33,379 nucleotides of DNA from an uncultured Clostridium sp. (GTDB taxonomy: Bacteria > Bacillota > Clostridia > TANB77 > CAG-508). The position numbers were made by a program, and so were the translations under genes. The stretch covers positions 1-33,379 of the forward strand of contig CANOWW010000020.1 of assembly GCA_947571115.1 (NCBI GenBank), written 5' to 3'. Below are positions 24,353 to 32,582 of the stretch, piece by piece. The notes beneath the pieces are model-generated. The model made no database searches. It was not told the DNA's origin and saw only the letters and a list, made by a program, of their open reading frames with translations. Positions within the stretch are counted from its first letter, which is position 1. Each line of letters begins with the position of its first letter.

Positions 24353-24598
24353 ATGGAAGATAGAGACTTAATGGAAAACGAATTATTAGTTATCAAAGGT
24401 GTATGTGACTTGTATCTTCACGGAGCCATTGAAAGTACAACCTCCGAAGTTCACTGCGCTTTCAAAGAAGCCCTAAACGAATCTTTGAATATGCAAAATC
24501 ATATTTATAATCTAATGGCTGAAAAAGGTTGGTACAAAACAGATACTGCTGAACAGCAAAAAATCGACGAAACCAAAAATAAATACACTAATGCGTAA
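24353..24598 (+). CDS. Small spore-coat-type protein (CotF-like) 2
   Basis: 81 residues; ATG follows ATAGGAGG. The pattern DLMENELLVIKGVCDLYLHG, ALNESLNMQNHIYNLMAEKGWY is the Coat_F (CotF) family: a helical pair with the ending MxEKGWY. Together with the preceding gene it points to an endospore former, or a lineage that kept coat genes. Confidence 0.8.
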   Translation: MEDRDLMENELLVIKGVCDLYLHGAIESTTSEVHCAFKEALNESLNMQNHIYNLMAEKGWYKTDTAEQQKIDETKNKYTNA

Positions 24599-24605
24599 GA
24601 TAATG

Positions 24606-24635
24606 AAAAACTAGAATACACACATTCTAGTTTTT
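24606..24635. terminator. Bidirectional terminator
   Basis: AAAAACTAGAAT (24606-24617) / ATTCTAGTTTTT (24624-24635). It serves the coat genes and the convergent alarmone synthetase gene, whose TAG stop (24627-24629) lies inside the stem. Confidence 0.9.
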
Positions 24636-25319
24636 CTTATTGATTAATTTAATTCTGCCTCTGAAGCGCTTATTATGAATTTTCATTAATCGATTATCAA
24701 TTTTATTAATAATTTTTGCATAAGTAACAAGTTCCTTTGATATTCTCTCTGAAATTTTTCCATTTGACTTATACTTAATTTCATGTTCTAACGTTGCCCA
24801 AAAGTCCATTGCCATGGTACGGATTTGTATTTCCACTTTTGGATATAACTTTGTGCCGTCTAATTCAATTGGAACTTCCACTATCATATGATAACTTGAA
24901 TAGCCTGTTTTTTTCGGATTCGTCACATAATCCTTTTCACGAATGATTTTACAATTTTCAAATTCTCTAATCACATCAACCACTTCAAAAACATTTGCTT
25001 TAAATGGGCAAATGATTCTCACACCTGCTATATCATTAATATTTTCTATTAGGTTCTTATAAGTTAATTCATAATTTTTGCGTTTCATCTTTTTGACAAT
25101 GCTCTCAGGAGTTTTAATTCTGCACACAACATGGTTAATCAAATCATGCCCATAAATTTCTGTGTAATCCTGATTAATTGAATTTACTTTTTCCTCAACC
25201 TCTCTCATAGCGAGTGAGTACAAATTCATTAGCTGCCCAAATTTATTATCTTTTATATTTAATCCATTTTTTCCATATTTACTTTTTGGTGCTAATAATA
25301 TGTCTATCTTAACAATCAT
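24627..25319 (-). CDS. Small alarmone (ppGpp) synthetase, RelP/RelQ type
   Basis: 230 residues with a single RelA/SpoT synthetase domain and no hydrolase or TGS domain. Motifs: IAGVRIICPF, KKTGYSSYHMIVEVP, and VEIQIRTMAMDFWATLEHEIKYK with the catalytic Glu in EIQIRT. It makes (p)ppGpp from GTP/GDP and ATP, usually under cell-envelope or other stress by transcriptional control. The ATG is only a couple of bases after AGAGGAG, so the start is uncertain. Confidence 0.88.
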   Translation of the reverse strand: MIVKIDILLAPKSKYGKNGLNIKDNKFGQLMNLYSLAMREVEEKVNSINQDYTEIYGHDLINHVVCRIKTPESIVKKMKRKNYELTYKNLIENINDIAGVRIICPFKANVFEVVDVIREFENCKIIREKDYVTNPKKTGYSSYHMIVEVPIELDGTKLYPKVEIQIRTMAMDFWATLEHEIKYKSNGKISERISKELVTYAKIINKIDNRLMKIHNKRFRGRIKLINKKN

Positions 25320-25414
25320 CTCCTCTCTTGTTATAGTATAATTTTACCAATCAATTATAAAAATAATATTAAAATTTTGTGACTTTTGTGTGAATTTTTT
25401 TATAGCGTTATTCC

Positions 25415-25446
25415 AAAATGAGGAAGCCTTTATTCTTCCCCATTTT
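25415..25446. terminator. Terminator of the 25450 gene
   Basis: AAAATGAGGAAG (25415-25426) / CTTCCCCATTTT (25435-25446), one mismatch, a few bases past the stop. Confidence 0.7.
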
Positions 25447-25449
25447 ACT

Positions 25450-27042
25450 TTATTTTACATCATCTAATTTTCGATAATTGACATATAACACAAATCCACC
25501 TATAATGGCTACTCCTAATGTAACTGCAATTAATATTTTGGAACCTGTTTTTGGCAAAATAGTTGGCGCTGTTGTATTATCTGCTGTATTTTTATTGGTA
25601 TTCGTGTTCGTATTTGGACTGTTATTTACATTTCTGTTTGTATTCGCATTTGTATTAGTGTTTTGATTTGTGTTCGTATTCGTGTTATTTTCTACTTGCT
25701 TTCCAGTCAACTTCACTTGCGGACTAGATGGCTCTGTTTCGTTTTTGTCATTACCTAAGCCATCTATATATGAAACATCTATTTTATCATTAACGGAAAT
25801 AATTTTATCAAAAATATCTCTATTTTGCATATCTTTAATTTTCAAAGTATAATTCAAAATAGCCATTGAGCCCGGATTTAATTGATTAATATTCCACACA
25901 AAATAGCGGTCTTTTGCTAAATTTGAAGTATCTACATCAGCATCTGCATCATCAATCGTAAACGTAAAATTGTCCATAATTTCTTGTGTTAAATATTCGC
26001 GAATTTTGATATCAGTCATAACCGAATTCATAGAAGAAATAATATCTTCATAAATATTTTCTGTCACAATTTTAGTAAAGGATTCTACTTCCAAAGAATA
26101 CATCTTTCCATAAGTTGGATTATCAAAAGTTCCATACAAATCTCTAACATACTCTGTTCCGTCAAAATTCAAAATTAATTCCCCAGTCTCATAATCATTC
26201 CATGGTTGGTTAAGGTCTGTATCACTTGGTCTTAATTGAATAAAATTAATTCCATTTTTCTTCAAATTCAAAAATTCTTGTTTGGTATTTTCTACTAATT
26301 TTGTTGTCTTTTCAATAATAAGCTGCTCTGCAGTATCCTTTGTATAAACAATTTTATCATGTGTTCCAACTGATACATAAGGAACTCTATCATATAATGA
26401 AATCAATATCTTGTTCGCATCTTTTGAAAAAGTTTTTTGCGCTGTAATTAGAGCAGATTGTAAATTAACGTAATATTCTTGTTTCGCTGAATTCATATTA
26501 ACCAAAGCCGCCATTAATTCTTCATAATTATTGGTCGCTTTTATAACAACCTCACTATCATTTTCAGTTCCGTCAACTGAACCTTGGTCATTTTCTGTTG
26601 GTCTTCTTTTATCTCCTTCTTCTACCCAATCATAAATAGGACCTTTCATTCCGATAATTCCAATTTTAGAATTGGGATTTTTGTCAAATACTTTTTTCGC
26701 TAATATTTGAATATGAGCACAAAAATTTTTATAATTATCTTCATTAATCGTTAAATTCTCTGAAAGTATAATATAAATTTCTGTTGGGGTCCCTGTTCCT
26801 TCTTCCGAATTCTCCGCTGTATTAGTCAGCGTTAATCTTAATTTTATTTCTCCAGCTTTCTTATCATACGAAGTAATCTCATGCGTCAAACGTCCCTGAT
26901 TATTTTCTAAATTTTTGACATTACTCGCTTTTTTTACAACTTCTAATGTCGTATCCCACACATCCGCAAAACTCACACAATAAAAACTCAGTATTGCCAC
27001 CAAAACAAATGCCAATCTAAAAATTTTACTTAACTTTTTCAT
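25450..27042 (-). CDS. LPxTG surface protein with degenerate von Willebrand A-like domain
   Basis: 530 residues. Signal peptide 1-26, then a region with von Willebrand A-like order (IYIILSENLTI at the first strand, KIGIIGMKG, INFIQLRPSD) whose metal site is degenerate: SENLT in place of DxSxS. A beta-rich stretch follows (residues about 350-425), then an Asn/Thr repeat linker (NTNTNQNTNTNANTN), then LPKTG at about 503, a membrane helix and RKLDD. It is a sortase-anchored wall protein. The substrate or partner is unknown. ATG follows AAAGGAG. Confidence 0.8.
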   Translation of the reverse strand: MKKLSKIFRLAFVLVAILSFYCVSFADVWDTTLEVVKKASNVKNLENNQGRLTHEITSYDKKAGEIKLRLTLTNTAENSEEGTGTPTEIYIILSENLTINEDNYKNFCAHIQILAKKVFDKNPNSKIGIIGMKGPIYDWVEEGDKRRPTENDQGSVDGTENDSEVVIKATNNYEELMAALVNMNSAKQEYYVNLQSALITAQKTFSKDANKILISLYDRVPYVSVGTHDKIVYTKDTAEQLIIEKTTKLVENTKQEFLNLKKNGINFIQLRPSDTDLNQPWNDYETGELILNFDGTEYVRDLYGTFDNPTYGKMYSLEVESFTKIVTENIYEDIISSMNSVMTDIKIREYLTQEIMDNFTFTIDDADADVDTSNLAKDRYFVWNINQLNPGSMAILNYTLKIKDMQNRDIFDKIISVNDKIDVSYIDGLGNDKNETEPSSPQVKLTGKQVENNTNTNTNQNTNTNANTNRNVNNSPNTNTNTNKNTADNTTAPTILPKTGSKILIAVTLGVAIIGGFVLYVNYRKLDDVK

Positions 27043-27170
27043 GCTGTACTCCTTTTACCTTTTTTGATATTTCTTCTGTTATTTAATATTATTTTGTCAA
27101 ATTTTAATAAAATAATATCATTTATTTTAAAAAAAGTAAATATTTTTTCAAAAACTTTTTCACAAGTTTT

Positions 27171-28457
27171 TTATTCATAGCGCAAAGCATCGATTGGGTT
27201 CATTTTGGCAGCCTTGCTTGCCGGATAATAACCAAAAAACACCCCAACTGACATCGAAAATAGCAAAGAAATCACAATCGCCGATACCGACGGAACCGCT
27301 GGATAACCTAGCAAATTCGACAAACCAATCCCACTAGCAATCCCCAAAATAACGCCAAATATTCCACCAATTAAACAAATAATCATGGCTTCTACAATAA
27401 ATTGAACACGTATCGAACTGTTCTTCGCGCCCAGCGCTTTTCTCGTTCCAATTTCTCTCGTCCTTTCGGTAATCGAAACCAGCATAATATTCATCACGCC
27501 AATGCCTCCAACTAATAGCGCAATTCCAGCTACAACTGCAATTGCCAATGTAATCGTTGACAACATATCTGTTAACATCGATACCATGGAACTTAACGTC
27601 ATCACTGTCACTTTAAAATTTCGATTGTTTCGATAATATGGCTGAAAGAAACTTTCTAATTTAGCTGAAAGTTCATCTGAATTCACACCTACTTTTGTTA
27701 CCACTTGGAAAGAGGTATATTGCTGCTTCATATGCGCATAATTGTTAGCTGTTCTAAGTGGCATATAAACATCTGTCACAGAACCGCCCATGCTCATTCC
27801 CATCATGGCATTCGCCTCTTTTTTATAAATGCCCACAATCGTAAAATTTCCAACCGAGTTGCCAGAATTAATCTCAATCTCACTACCAACTGCTTTTTTA
27901 TAATCCCCGTCATACAACTCATCTGCCAATTTATCAGCAATTAAAATCGCACTTTTTCCCTCTGAAAAATCAGTCGCCGAAAAAATCGAACCTTCGATAA
28001 TATCCAATTGATTGGTCACAAAATAACCAGCAGAAACGCCATAAAGACCAATTTCTGCACTGTTTTTTCCCACTGTAACCGTTGTTTGTCCAATCTGATT
28101 TTGCAAATTAATGGCATATACTTCTTCTGAAAATTTCTCACACATTGCGTCAATCATCTCAGTCGTCAGATAATCTTCATCCAGCAATTCTTCATTTTTT
28201 TGCAAAGAACCATACACAATTCCATCCACATTGCCTTTGTCCTCTTCGTCCTGTCTTGGCTCCACCATCACATAAATGTCATTTGCTCCCATAGACTGCA
28301 TATTTTCGGAAACAGAAAGGGTAAGCGAATTGCCCACCGTAATAATCGCAATCACGGAACCAATTCCTATGATAATTCCAAGCATTGTCAAAAATGCTCT
28401 GGTTTTATTGGAAAGCAACCCATTCAAAGCTAAAATAATATTTTCCCAAAGTAACAT
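27171..28457 (-). CDS. MacB-type ABC transporter permease
   Basis: 428 residues. N-terminal membrane helix (ENIILALNGLLSNKTRAFLTMLGIIIGIGSV), a large periplasmic-type MacB core, then three helices ending with a FtsX domain (ERTREIGTRKALGAK). It works in the MacB mechanotransmission family, exporting a peptide, drug or lipid with the ATPase and adaptor upstream. Its ATG overlaps the ATPase stop (TAATG). The substrate is not inferable. Confidence 0.9.
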   Translation of the reverse strand: MLLWENIILALNGLLSNKTRAFLTMLGIIIGIGSVIAIITVGNSLTLSVSENMQSMGANDIYVMVEPRQDEEDKGNVDGIVYGSLQKNEELLDEDYLTTEMIDAMCEKFSEEVYAINLQNQIGQTTVTVGKNSAEIGLYGVSAGYFVTNQLDIIEGSIFSATDFSEGKSAILIADKLADELYDGDYKKAVGSEIEINSGNSVGNFTIVGIYKKEANAMMGMSMGGSVTDVYMPLRTANNYAHMKQQYTSFQVVTKVGVNSDELSAKLESFFQPYYRNNRNFKVTVMTLSSMVSMLTDMLSTITLAIAVVAGIALLVGGIGVMNIMLVSITERTREIGTRKALGAKNSSIRVQFIVEAMIICLIGGIFGVILGIASGIGLSNLLGYPAVPSVSAIVISLLFSMSVGVFFGYYPASKAAKMNPIDALRYE

Positions 28458-29159
28458 TATCTTTTCGCACCTCCTTTTGAAACTTTCACGATATTTCCAT
28501 CTTTAATCGAAATAACGCGGTCTGTTTCAGCTGCCAACTCATTGGAGTGCGTAATCAGCACTATCGTTTTTTTCTTTTCCTTATTCAATTTATGAAACAA
28601 ATCCATCACCAAACGGCCTGTTTTTGAATCCAAGGCACCAGTCGGCTCATCTGCCAAAATAATCGCAGGGTCGTTTGCCATGGCTCTTGCAATCGCTACT
28701 CTTTGTTTTTGCCCACCAGACAACTCCTCTGGCAAATGTTTCGCACGCTCTCCCATTTCCACCAAATCTAGCAATTCTTTTGCTCTTTTCCTTCTCTCGT
28801 TTTTACTAACACCAGCATAAAGCATTGGTAATTCTACATTTTTCAAAGCATTGGTTTTAGAAATCAAATTATAAGTTTGAAACACAAACCCAATTTTTTG
28901 ATTTCTAATTTTCGACAATTCCGCATCTCCTGCATTTCCGACGTCAATTCCATCCAAAATATAGGTTCCGCGAAGTTGGACGATCCAAAATACCAATCAT
29001 ATTCATAAGCGTTGACTTTCCCGAACCAGAAGGTCCCACAATCGCCACAAATTCGCCATCCTTTACTTTCAACGAAATGCCGTGTAAGATTTCTAACTCA
29101 TTTGGTTCGCCAACATAAAATTTTTTTACAATATTTTCTAGTTTTATAATAGAACTCAT
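28457..29159 (-). CDS. MacB-type ABC transporter ATPase, +1 shift at CGG
   Basis: Walker [10 protein letters not shown] (42-50), signature LSGGQKQR, Walker [10 protein letters not shown]. The zero frame runs 63 codons to CGG (28968-28970) and stops at 28944. Skipping the C gives [17 protein letters not shown], the standard continuation of this family. The joined length is 233 residues, normal. Without the shift the protein would lack everything after Walker A, and the 5' and 3' partners in the operon, which are intact, would be useless. That argues that the gene is functional. Start: ATG at 29159, 17 bp after the adaptor gene. Confidence 0.9.
28968..28970 (-). other. Candidate +1 frameshift site (CGG) in the ABC ATPase
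   Basis: Zero frame: ACT TCG CGG AAC CTA. Skipping the C gives TCG-GGA-ACC-TAT, Ser-Gly-Thr-Tyr, the usual LDxPTSG(T/E)Y of the family. Confidence 0.85.
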
Positions 29160-29176
29160 TTTTACTCCTTTTTTTA

Positions 29177-30694
29177 CTATACTCCTGCACTTGGTCCATC
29201 TACTCCAAGAATGTCCTCAATTGCAGTCCCAGTATCTTGTTTTGGCAAAACCACTTTCATTCCACTTTTTAATTCACTTGAAATAACCTCAACATAATAA
29301 GTTCCCTCAATTCCAACTTGAACATTCAATTCCTCTGTTTCATTTTCACTGCCCTCTTTCAAAACTTCAATATAGTTCGTTCCATCTTCTCTTTCTTGCA
29401 CGGTGTCATATGGAACTGTCCAAATATTTTCTTTACTTTCCAAAATAATGCTAATTTTCGCATTCATGCCCAAACGCAATCTCTCATTTTGCTGGTTTAA
29501 CGCAATTTTAATCTTATATTTGGCATTCGTACTTGTTGCCACACTTGACGTTGTTGCTGTTAAAGCATTTGCTGTTGGACTAATCGCTACATATGTTACT
29601 CTTCCTTCCAACTCCTCGTCTTTTGTCGCATCTGTTTTAATCAATGCTTTCATGCCTTCTGCAATATCTGGAATATCATATTCGTCAATTTCTGCCTCAA
29701 CGATAAATTCATCCACCCCATCAACTGTAGCAATTGTATTTCCAGTGTACAAATCTCCTACTTTCACATTAACAGATGTTACCGTTCCTGCCACAGTAGA
29801 AGTCACAATTCCTTTTTCCAATTGTTCTTCATAAGTCTGAAGCTGACCTTTTTGCGTAATATCGCTTGATTTGGCGCTCAATTCCGCATTTTTCAAACTA
29901 TCTTGCATGGCAGCCACATTGCCATCCGCAGCATTTGTGGTACTTTCCAAAGCAAAAACTGCTCCATCTAAAGCTGCTTTTAGCTGATTACTTGACCCCT
30001 GCAATTCTTGCACTACTTGTTGCAGACCCGCTATTTCAGCATTTAACGTCTCTCTTTTGGTTTCTAATGAAGTTAAAGTCTCTGTTAATGCTTGATAATT
30101 CTGGTCTGTTGCTGGCGTAAAAGTCAATACATTTTGCGTTTCTACATAGCTTGTGTTGACTGTTCCTAGCTCTGCTTGTTTGGCACTTAACGTTTGGTTT
30201 GTCGTATTCAACTGATTTTGCACTTGATTATACGCATCTTGCGCAGAAGCAACCTCTTTTTGTGCATTCACAATTTGTGAATCTCTGCTTTTCATCGCTT
30301 CTTGCAAGGTTCTCCTTGCCGACTCAATCCCCAAATTAGATTGTGCATCTGAAATATTAGCACTTGATTTTGCATTTGACAAATCTTTTTGCACATTGTT
30401 CATATCAAATTTACAAATCACATCTCCCACTGCAATTTTCTGCCCTTCTACAACATTCACACTCACGACTTCGCTTCCTGTCAAAGTAGACGTAATCTCT
30501 TTTGAATTTGCAGTTGTCACACTTCCTGTTGCACTCACGCTTTTTGCAATCGTCCTTTTTTCAATTTCCTCCGTTTCTATTTGTGGTGCTTCTACAGCAT
30601 TTTTCGCCGCCTTGTTGTTCATTTGTACAAAAATAATGATCAGAATAATAACTACAATAATAATTACTCTTTTTTTGGTTAATTTCTTTTTCAC
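29177..30694 (-). CDS. HlyD/MacA-type membrane fusion (adaptor) protein
   Basis: 505 residues. N-terminal membrane anchor (about 9-24), a lipoyl/barrel-sandwich half ([24 protein letters not shown]), a long coiled-coil hairpin (about 105-300, rich in Ala/Gln), the second lipoyl half ([20 protein letters not shown]) and beta-barrel domains. It bridges the MacB-type transporter and the wall in Gram-positives. The start is GTG 30694, 7 bases after GGAGG. First gene of a three-gene operon, adaptor-ATPase-permease. Confidence 0.9.
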   Translation of the reverse strand: MKKKLTKKRVIIIVVIILIIIFVQMNNKAAKNAVEAPQIETEEIEKRTIAKSVSATGSVTTANSKEITSTLTGSEVVSVNVVEGQKIAVGDVICKFDMNNVQKDLSNAKSSANISDAQSNLGIESARRTLQEAMKSRDSQIVNAQKEVASAQDAYNQVQNQLNTTNQTLSAKQAELGTVNTSYVETQNVLTFTPATDQNYQALTETLTSLETKRETLNAEIAGLQQVVQELQGSSNQLKAALDGAVFALESTTNAADGNVAAMQDSLKNAELSAKSSDITQKGQLQTYEEQLEKGIVTSTVAGTVTSVNVKVGDLYTGNTIATVDGVDEFIVEAEIDEYDIPDIAEGMKALIKTDATKDEELEGRVTYVAISPTANALTATTSSVATSTNAKYKIKIALNQQNERLRLGMNAKISIILESKENIWTVPYDTVQEREDGTNYIEVLKEGSENETEELNVQVGIEGTYYVEVISSELKSGMKVVLPKQDTGTAIEDILGVDGPSAGV

Positions 30695-30731
30695 TTATTT
30701 TCCTCCATTTTCATTTTTTGAATATTCTGTA

Positions 30732-30760
30732 ATTATACAACAAAATCCCAGTAAAATCAA
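30732..30760 (-). promoter_or_regulatory. Promoter of the MacAB-like operon
   Basis: Minus strand: -35 TTGATT (30755-30760), 17-bp spacer, -10 TATAAT (30732-30737). Confidence 0.75.
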
Positions 30761-30783
30761 TCCCCCAAATTCTTAAGATTTCC

Positions 30784-31338
30784 TTAAAGCTCTCTCAAAA
30801 CTCTACAAGGATTTCCCGCTGCCACCACATTTGACGGAATATCTTTTGTAACAACGCTTCCAGCTCCAATCACAACATTACTCCCAATTTTTCTCCCCGG
30901 CAAAACAACTACATTTCCCCCAAACCAAACATTGTCGCCAACTTCAATTGGCTTAGCATATTCTAACCCTTGATTTCTCGTCTGAAAATCTAGCGGGTGC
31001 CCTGCTGTATAAAAACCACAATTGGGTCCAATAAAAACATTATCTCCAAAAATCACTTTGTTTTCATCCAGTATCGTCAAATTATGATTCGCATAAAAAT
31101 TCTCCCCAATTTCAATGTTGTAGCCATAGTCACACCAAAAACTCTGCTCAATCCAAAAATTTTCTTTTGTCTTCCCCAAAATCTTTTGCAAGCATGCTTT
31201 TCTTCCCTCTATATCAGATGGCTTTAAATGATTGTATTCCTGGCACAAATCTTTCGCCTTTATTCTTTCTTCCATTAATTCCTTATTATAATTGGCATCA
31301 TAAATTTCACCTAACAACATCTTTTCTTTTTCTGTCAT
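30784..31338 (-). CDS. maa: Sugar O-acetyltransferase (maltose/galactoside acetyltransferase family)
   Basis: 184 residues. It transfers acetyl from acetyl-CoA to a sugar hydroxyl. N-terminal Mac domain (MTEKEKMLLGEIYDANYNKEL), then left-handed beta-helix hexapeptide repeats (IEIGENFYANHNLTILD, VVVLPGRKIGSNVVIGAGSVV). Catalytic His in FYTAGHPLD. The typical C-terminus is AAGNPCRVLREL. ATG 31338 is at the usual family start. Its gene product may detoxify non-metabolised sugars; the symbol is by family resemblance. Confidence 0.9.
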   Translation of the reverse strand: MTEKEKMLLGEIYDANYNKELMEERIKAKDLCQEYNHLKPSDIEGRKACLQKILGKTKENFWIEQSFWCDYGYNIEIGENFYANHNLTILDENKVIFGDNVFIGPNCGFYTAGHPLDFQTRNQGLEYAKPIEVGDNVWFGGNVVVLPGRKIGSNVVIGAGSVVTKDIPSNVVAAGNPCRVLREL

Positions 31339-31401
31339 TTTCTCATTCCTCCATTTTCCTTATTTTTTCATCATAACAAAAAAATAAACGCGTTTCAATG
31401 A

Positions 31402-31430
31402 TTTACTATATAAAAATTTTATGGTATACT
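31402..31430 (+). promoter_or_regulatory. Promoter of the 31458 acetyltransferase gene
   Basis: -35 TTTACT (31402-31407), 17-bp spacer, -10 TATACT (31425-31430). Confidence 0.7.
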
Positions 31431-31457
31431 TTAATCAATAACTTTAAGGAGGTTATT

Positions 31458-32246
31458 ATGGATTTAGAATTAATAAAAAAATTAGAACATTTCCATCTTT
31501 ATTCTAATTTAGGCTTTACTTTTAGCGGTGTCGACAAATATGAAAAATATAACATTTTTCACCACAACCAAATCAAAGATATTTACTTCAATTTTATTAC
31601 AGACATCAATGCTAATGATAAAGAAGAGTTTGATCAAATTATACAAGAAGCCAGTAGCAAAATAAAAGCCAAAAACAGAGAGGTTATAGTGTACACTTCG
31701 CCTACAAAAAAAACATTTTTGGACGATACTTATGAATTACTTTCAAGTGAGGTTTGGCAAATTTATAAAAATTTCGACCAACTAAATTTGTTACAAACAA
31801 ATTGCCCTTTTAACGTAACCCTAGAACAAACAACCAACATGAAATTGTATAGCAAAGAATTAATCAAAGCCTATCAAACAGGCGACTCTCAAGACCCTTA
31901 TGGCGATTTAGACACTGCTTATCAAGAAGTTTATGCCAATTATACAAAAACACAAAATAATTTTGCTTGCGAATTTTTCTTTGCAAAAGTCAATGGAGAA
32001 ATTGTAGGCATCACGCAGGGGGTATACGATCATGAAATTTATGGAATTTACGGATTGGCTGTCAAAAAACAATTTCGAAACCACGGAATTGGCAAGGAAA
32101 TTGTAAAACAGCAATTGCAAATGTGCAAAAACAAAAATTTGCAACTCGCTTTTCTGCAAACAGAAGATGGTTACTACCCAGCAGATATCTATCGAAAACT
32201 AGGCTTTGAAGACGTTTGCATGAAATATTATTATAAGAAAAATTGA
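31458..32246 (+). CDS. GNAT-family N-acetyltransferase
   Basis: 262 residues. The C-terminal GNAT domain (about 165-262) has the acetyl-CoA loop in FRNHGIGKEIV and the strand IYGIYGLAVKK, ending with YPADIYRKLGFEDV. The N-terminal 150 residues are a less conserved second half-domain. The acceptor is unknown. ATG 31458 follows AAGGAGG; the frame is open 60 bp further upstream but that would precede the promoter -10. It is monocistronic. Confidence 0.85.
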   Translation: MDLELIKKLEHFHLYSNLGFTFSGVDKYEKYNIFHHNQIKDIYFNFITDINANDKEEFDQIIQEASSKIKAKNREVIVYTSPTKKTFLDDTYELLSSEVWQIYKNFDQLNLLQTNCPFNVTLEQTTNMKLYSKELIKAYQTGDSQDPYGDLDTAYQEVYANYTKTQNNFACEFFFAKVNGEIVGITQGVYDHEIYGIYGLAVKKQFRNHGIGKEIVKQQLQMCKNKNLQLAFLQTEDGYYPADIYRKLGFEDVCMKYYYKKN

Positions 32247-32295
32247 ATTTTAATCAATTCTTAAAATTTACATAATTTCCACAATTCTGTCACAT

Positions 32296-32323
32296 AAAAG
32301 ACACAAAGTTGTGTCTTTTTTTA
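32296..32323 (+). terminator. Terminator of the GNAT gene
   Basis: AAAAGACACAA (32296-32306) / TTGTGTCTTTT (32309-32319), running into T7. Confidence 0.9.
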
Positions 32324-32407
32324 TTGAATACAATATGTTTAACTTTTTATCCTATATTGATTATACTTCTTCTTTTTTGCTTTGCCAAGCAATTTTCGAA
32401 ATTTAAA

Positions 32408-32425
32408 GGCGCAGTCTTCTGCGCC
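32408..32425. other. Isolated hairpin in the 32247-32582 gap
   Basis: GGCGCAG (32408-32414) / CTGCGCC (32419-32425) with loop TCTT, in an otherwise AT-rich gap. No T-run follows. The gap holds two terminators and this hairpin, and no gene I can support. Confidence 0.5.
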
Positions 32426-32507
32426 CTTCTAAAAATTCACACAATATTCACAAATCTGTCACAAAAAAGTTATGCTGTTCTGCTTATCCTTCTAGCTAAT
32501 AAACAAC

Positions 32508-32551
32508 AAAACAAGTAAAGAGAATTTTTTAATTTCTTCCTTACTTGTTTT
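32508..32551. terminator. Terminator of the gene at the right edge
   Basis: AAAACAAGTAA (32508-32518) / TTACTTGTTTT (32541-32551), followed on the minus strand by GTTGTTTATT. It lies 31 bp past the stop at 32583. Confidence 0.8.
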
Positions 32552-32582
32552 GAAAAATTAATATATTCTATTTATTTGTATT

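Noticed and set aside
5602..28970. Sequencing or assembly error as the cause of the frame breaks
   Set aside because: The extra base is always C before GG, never in a homopolymer, with differing flanks, and always yields a conserved Gly. No other indels were seen. Raw reads are still the right check.
5602..28970. Release-factor-2-style +1 shift (slippery CTT plus a strong upstream Shine-Dalgarno site)
   Set aside because: No shared slippery codon precedes CGG and no consistent Shine-Dalgarno-like sequence lies upstream. CGG is the only shared element.
32309..32518. 69-residue hydrophobic ORF on the plus strand
   Set aside because: It begins inside the GNAT terminator stem and has no ribosome site.
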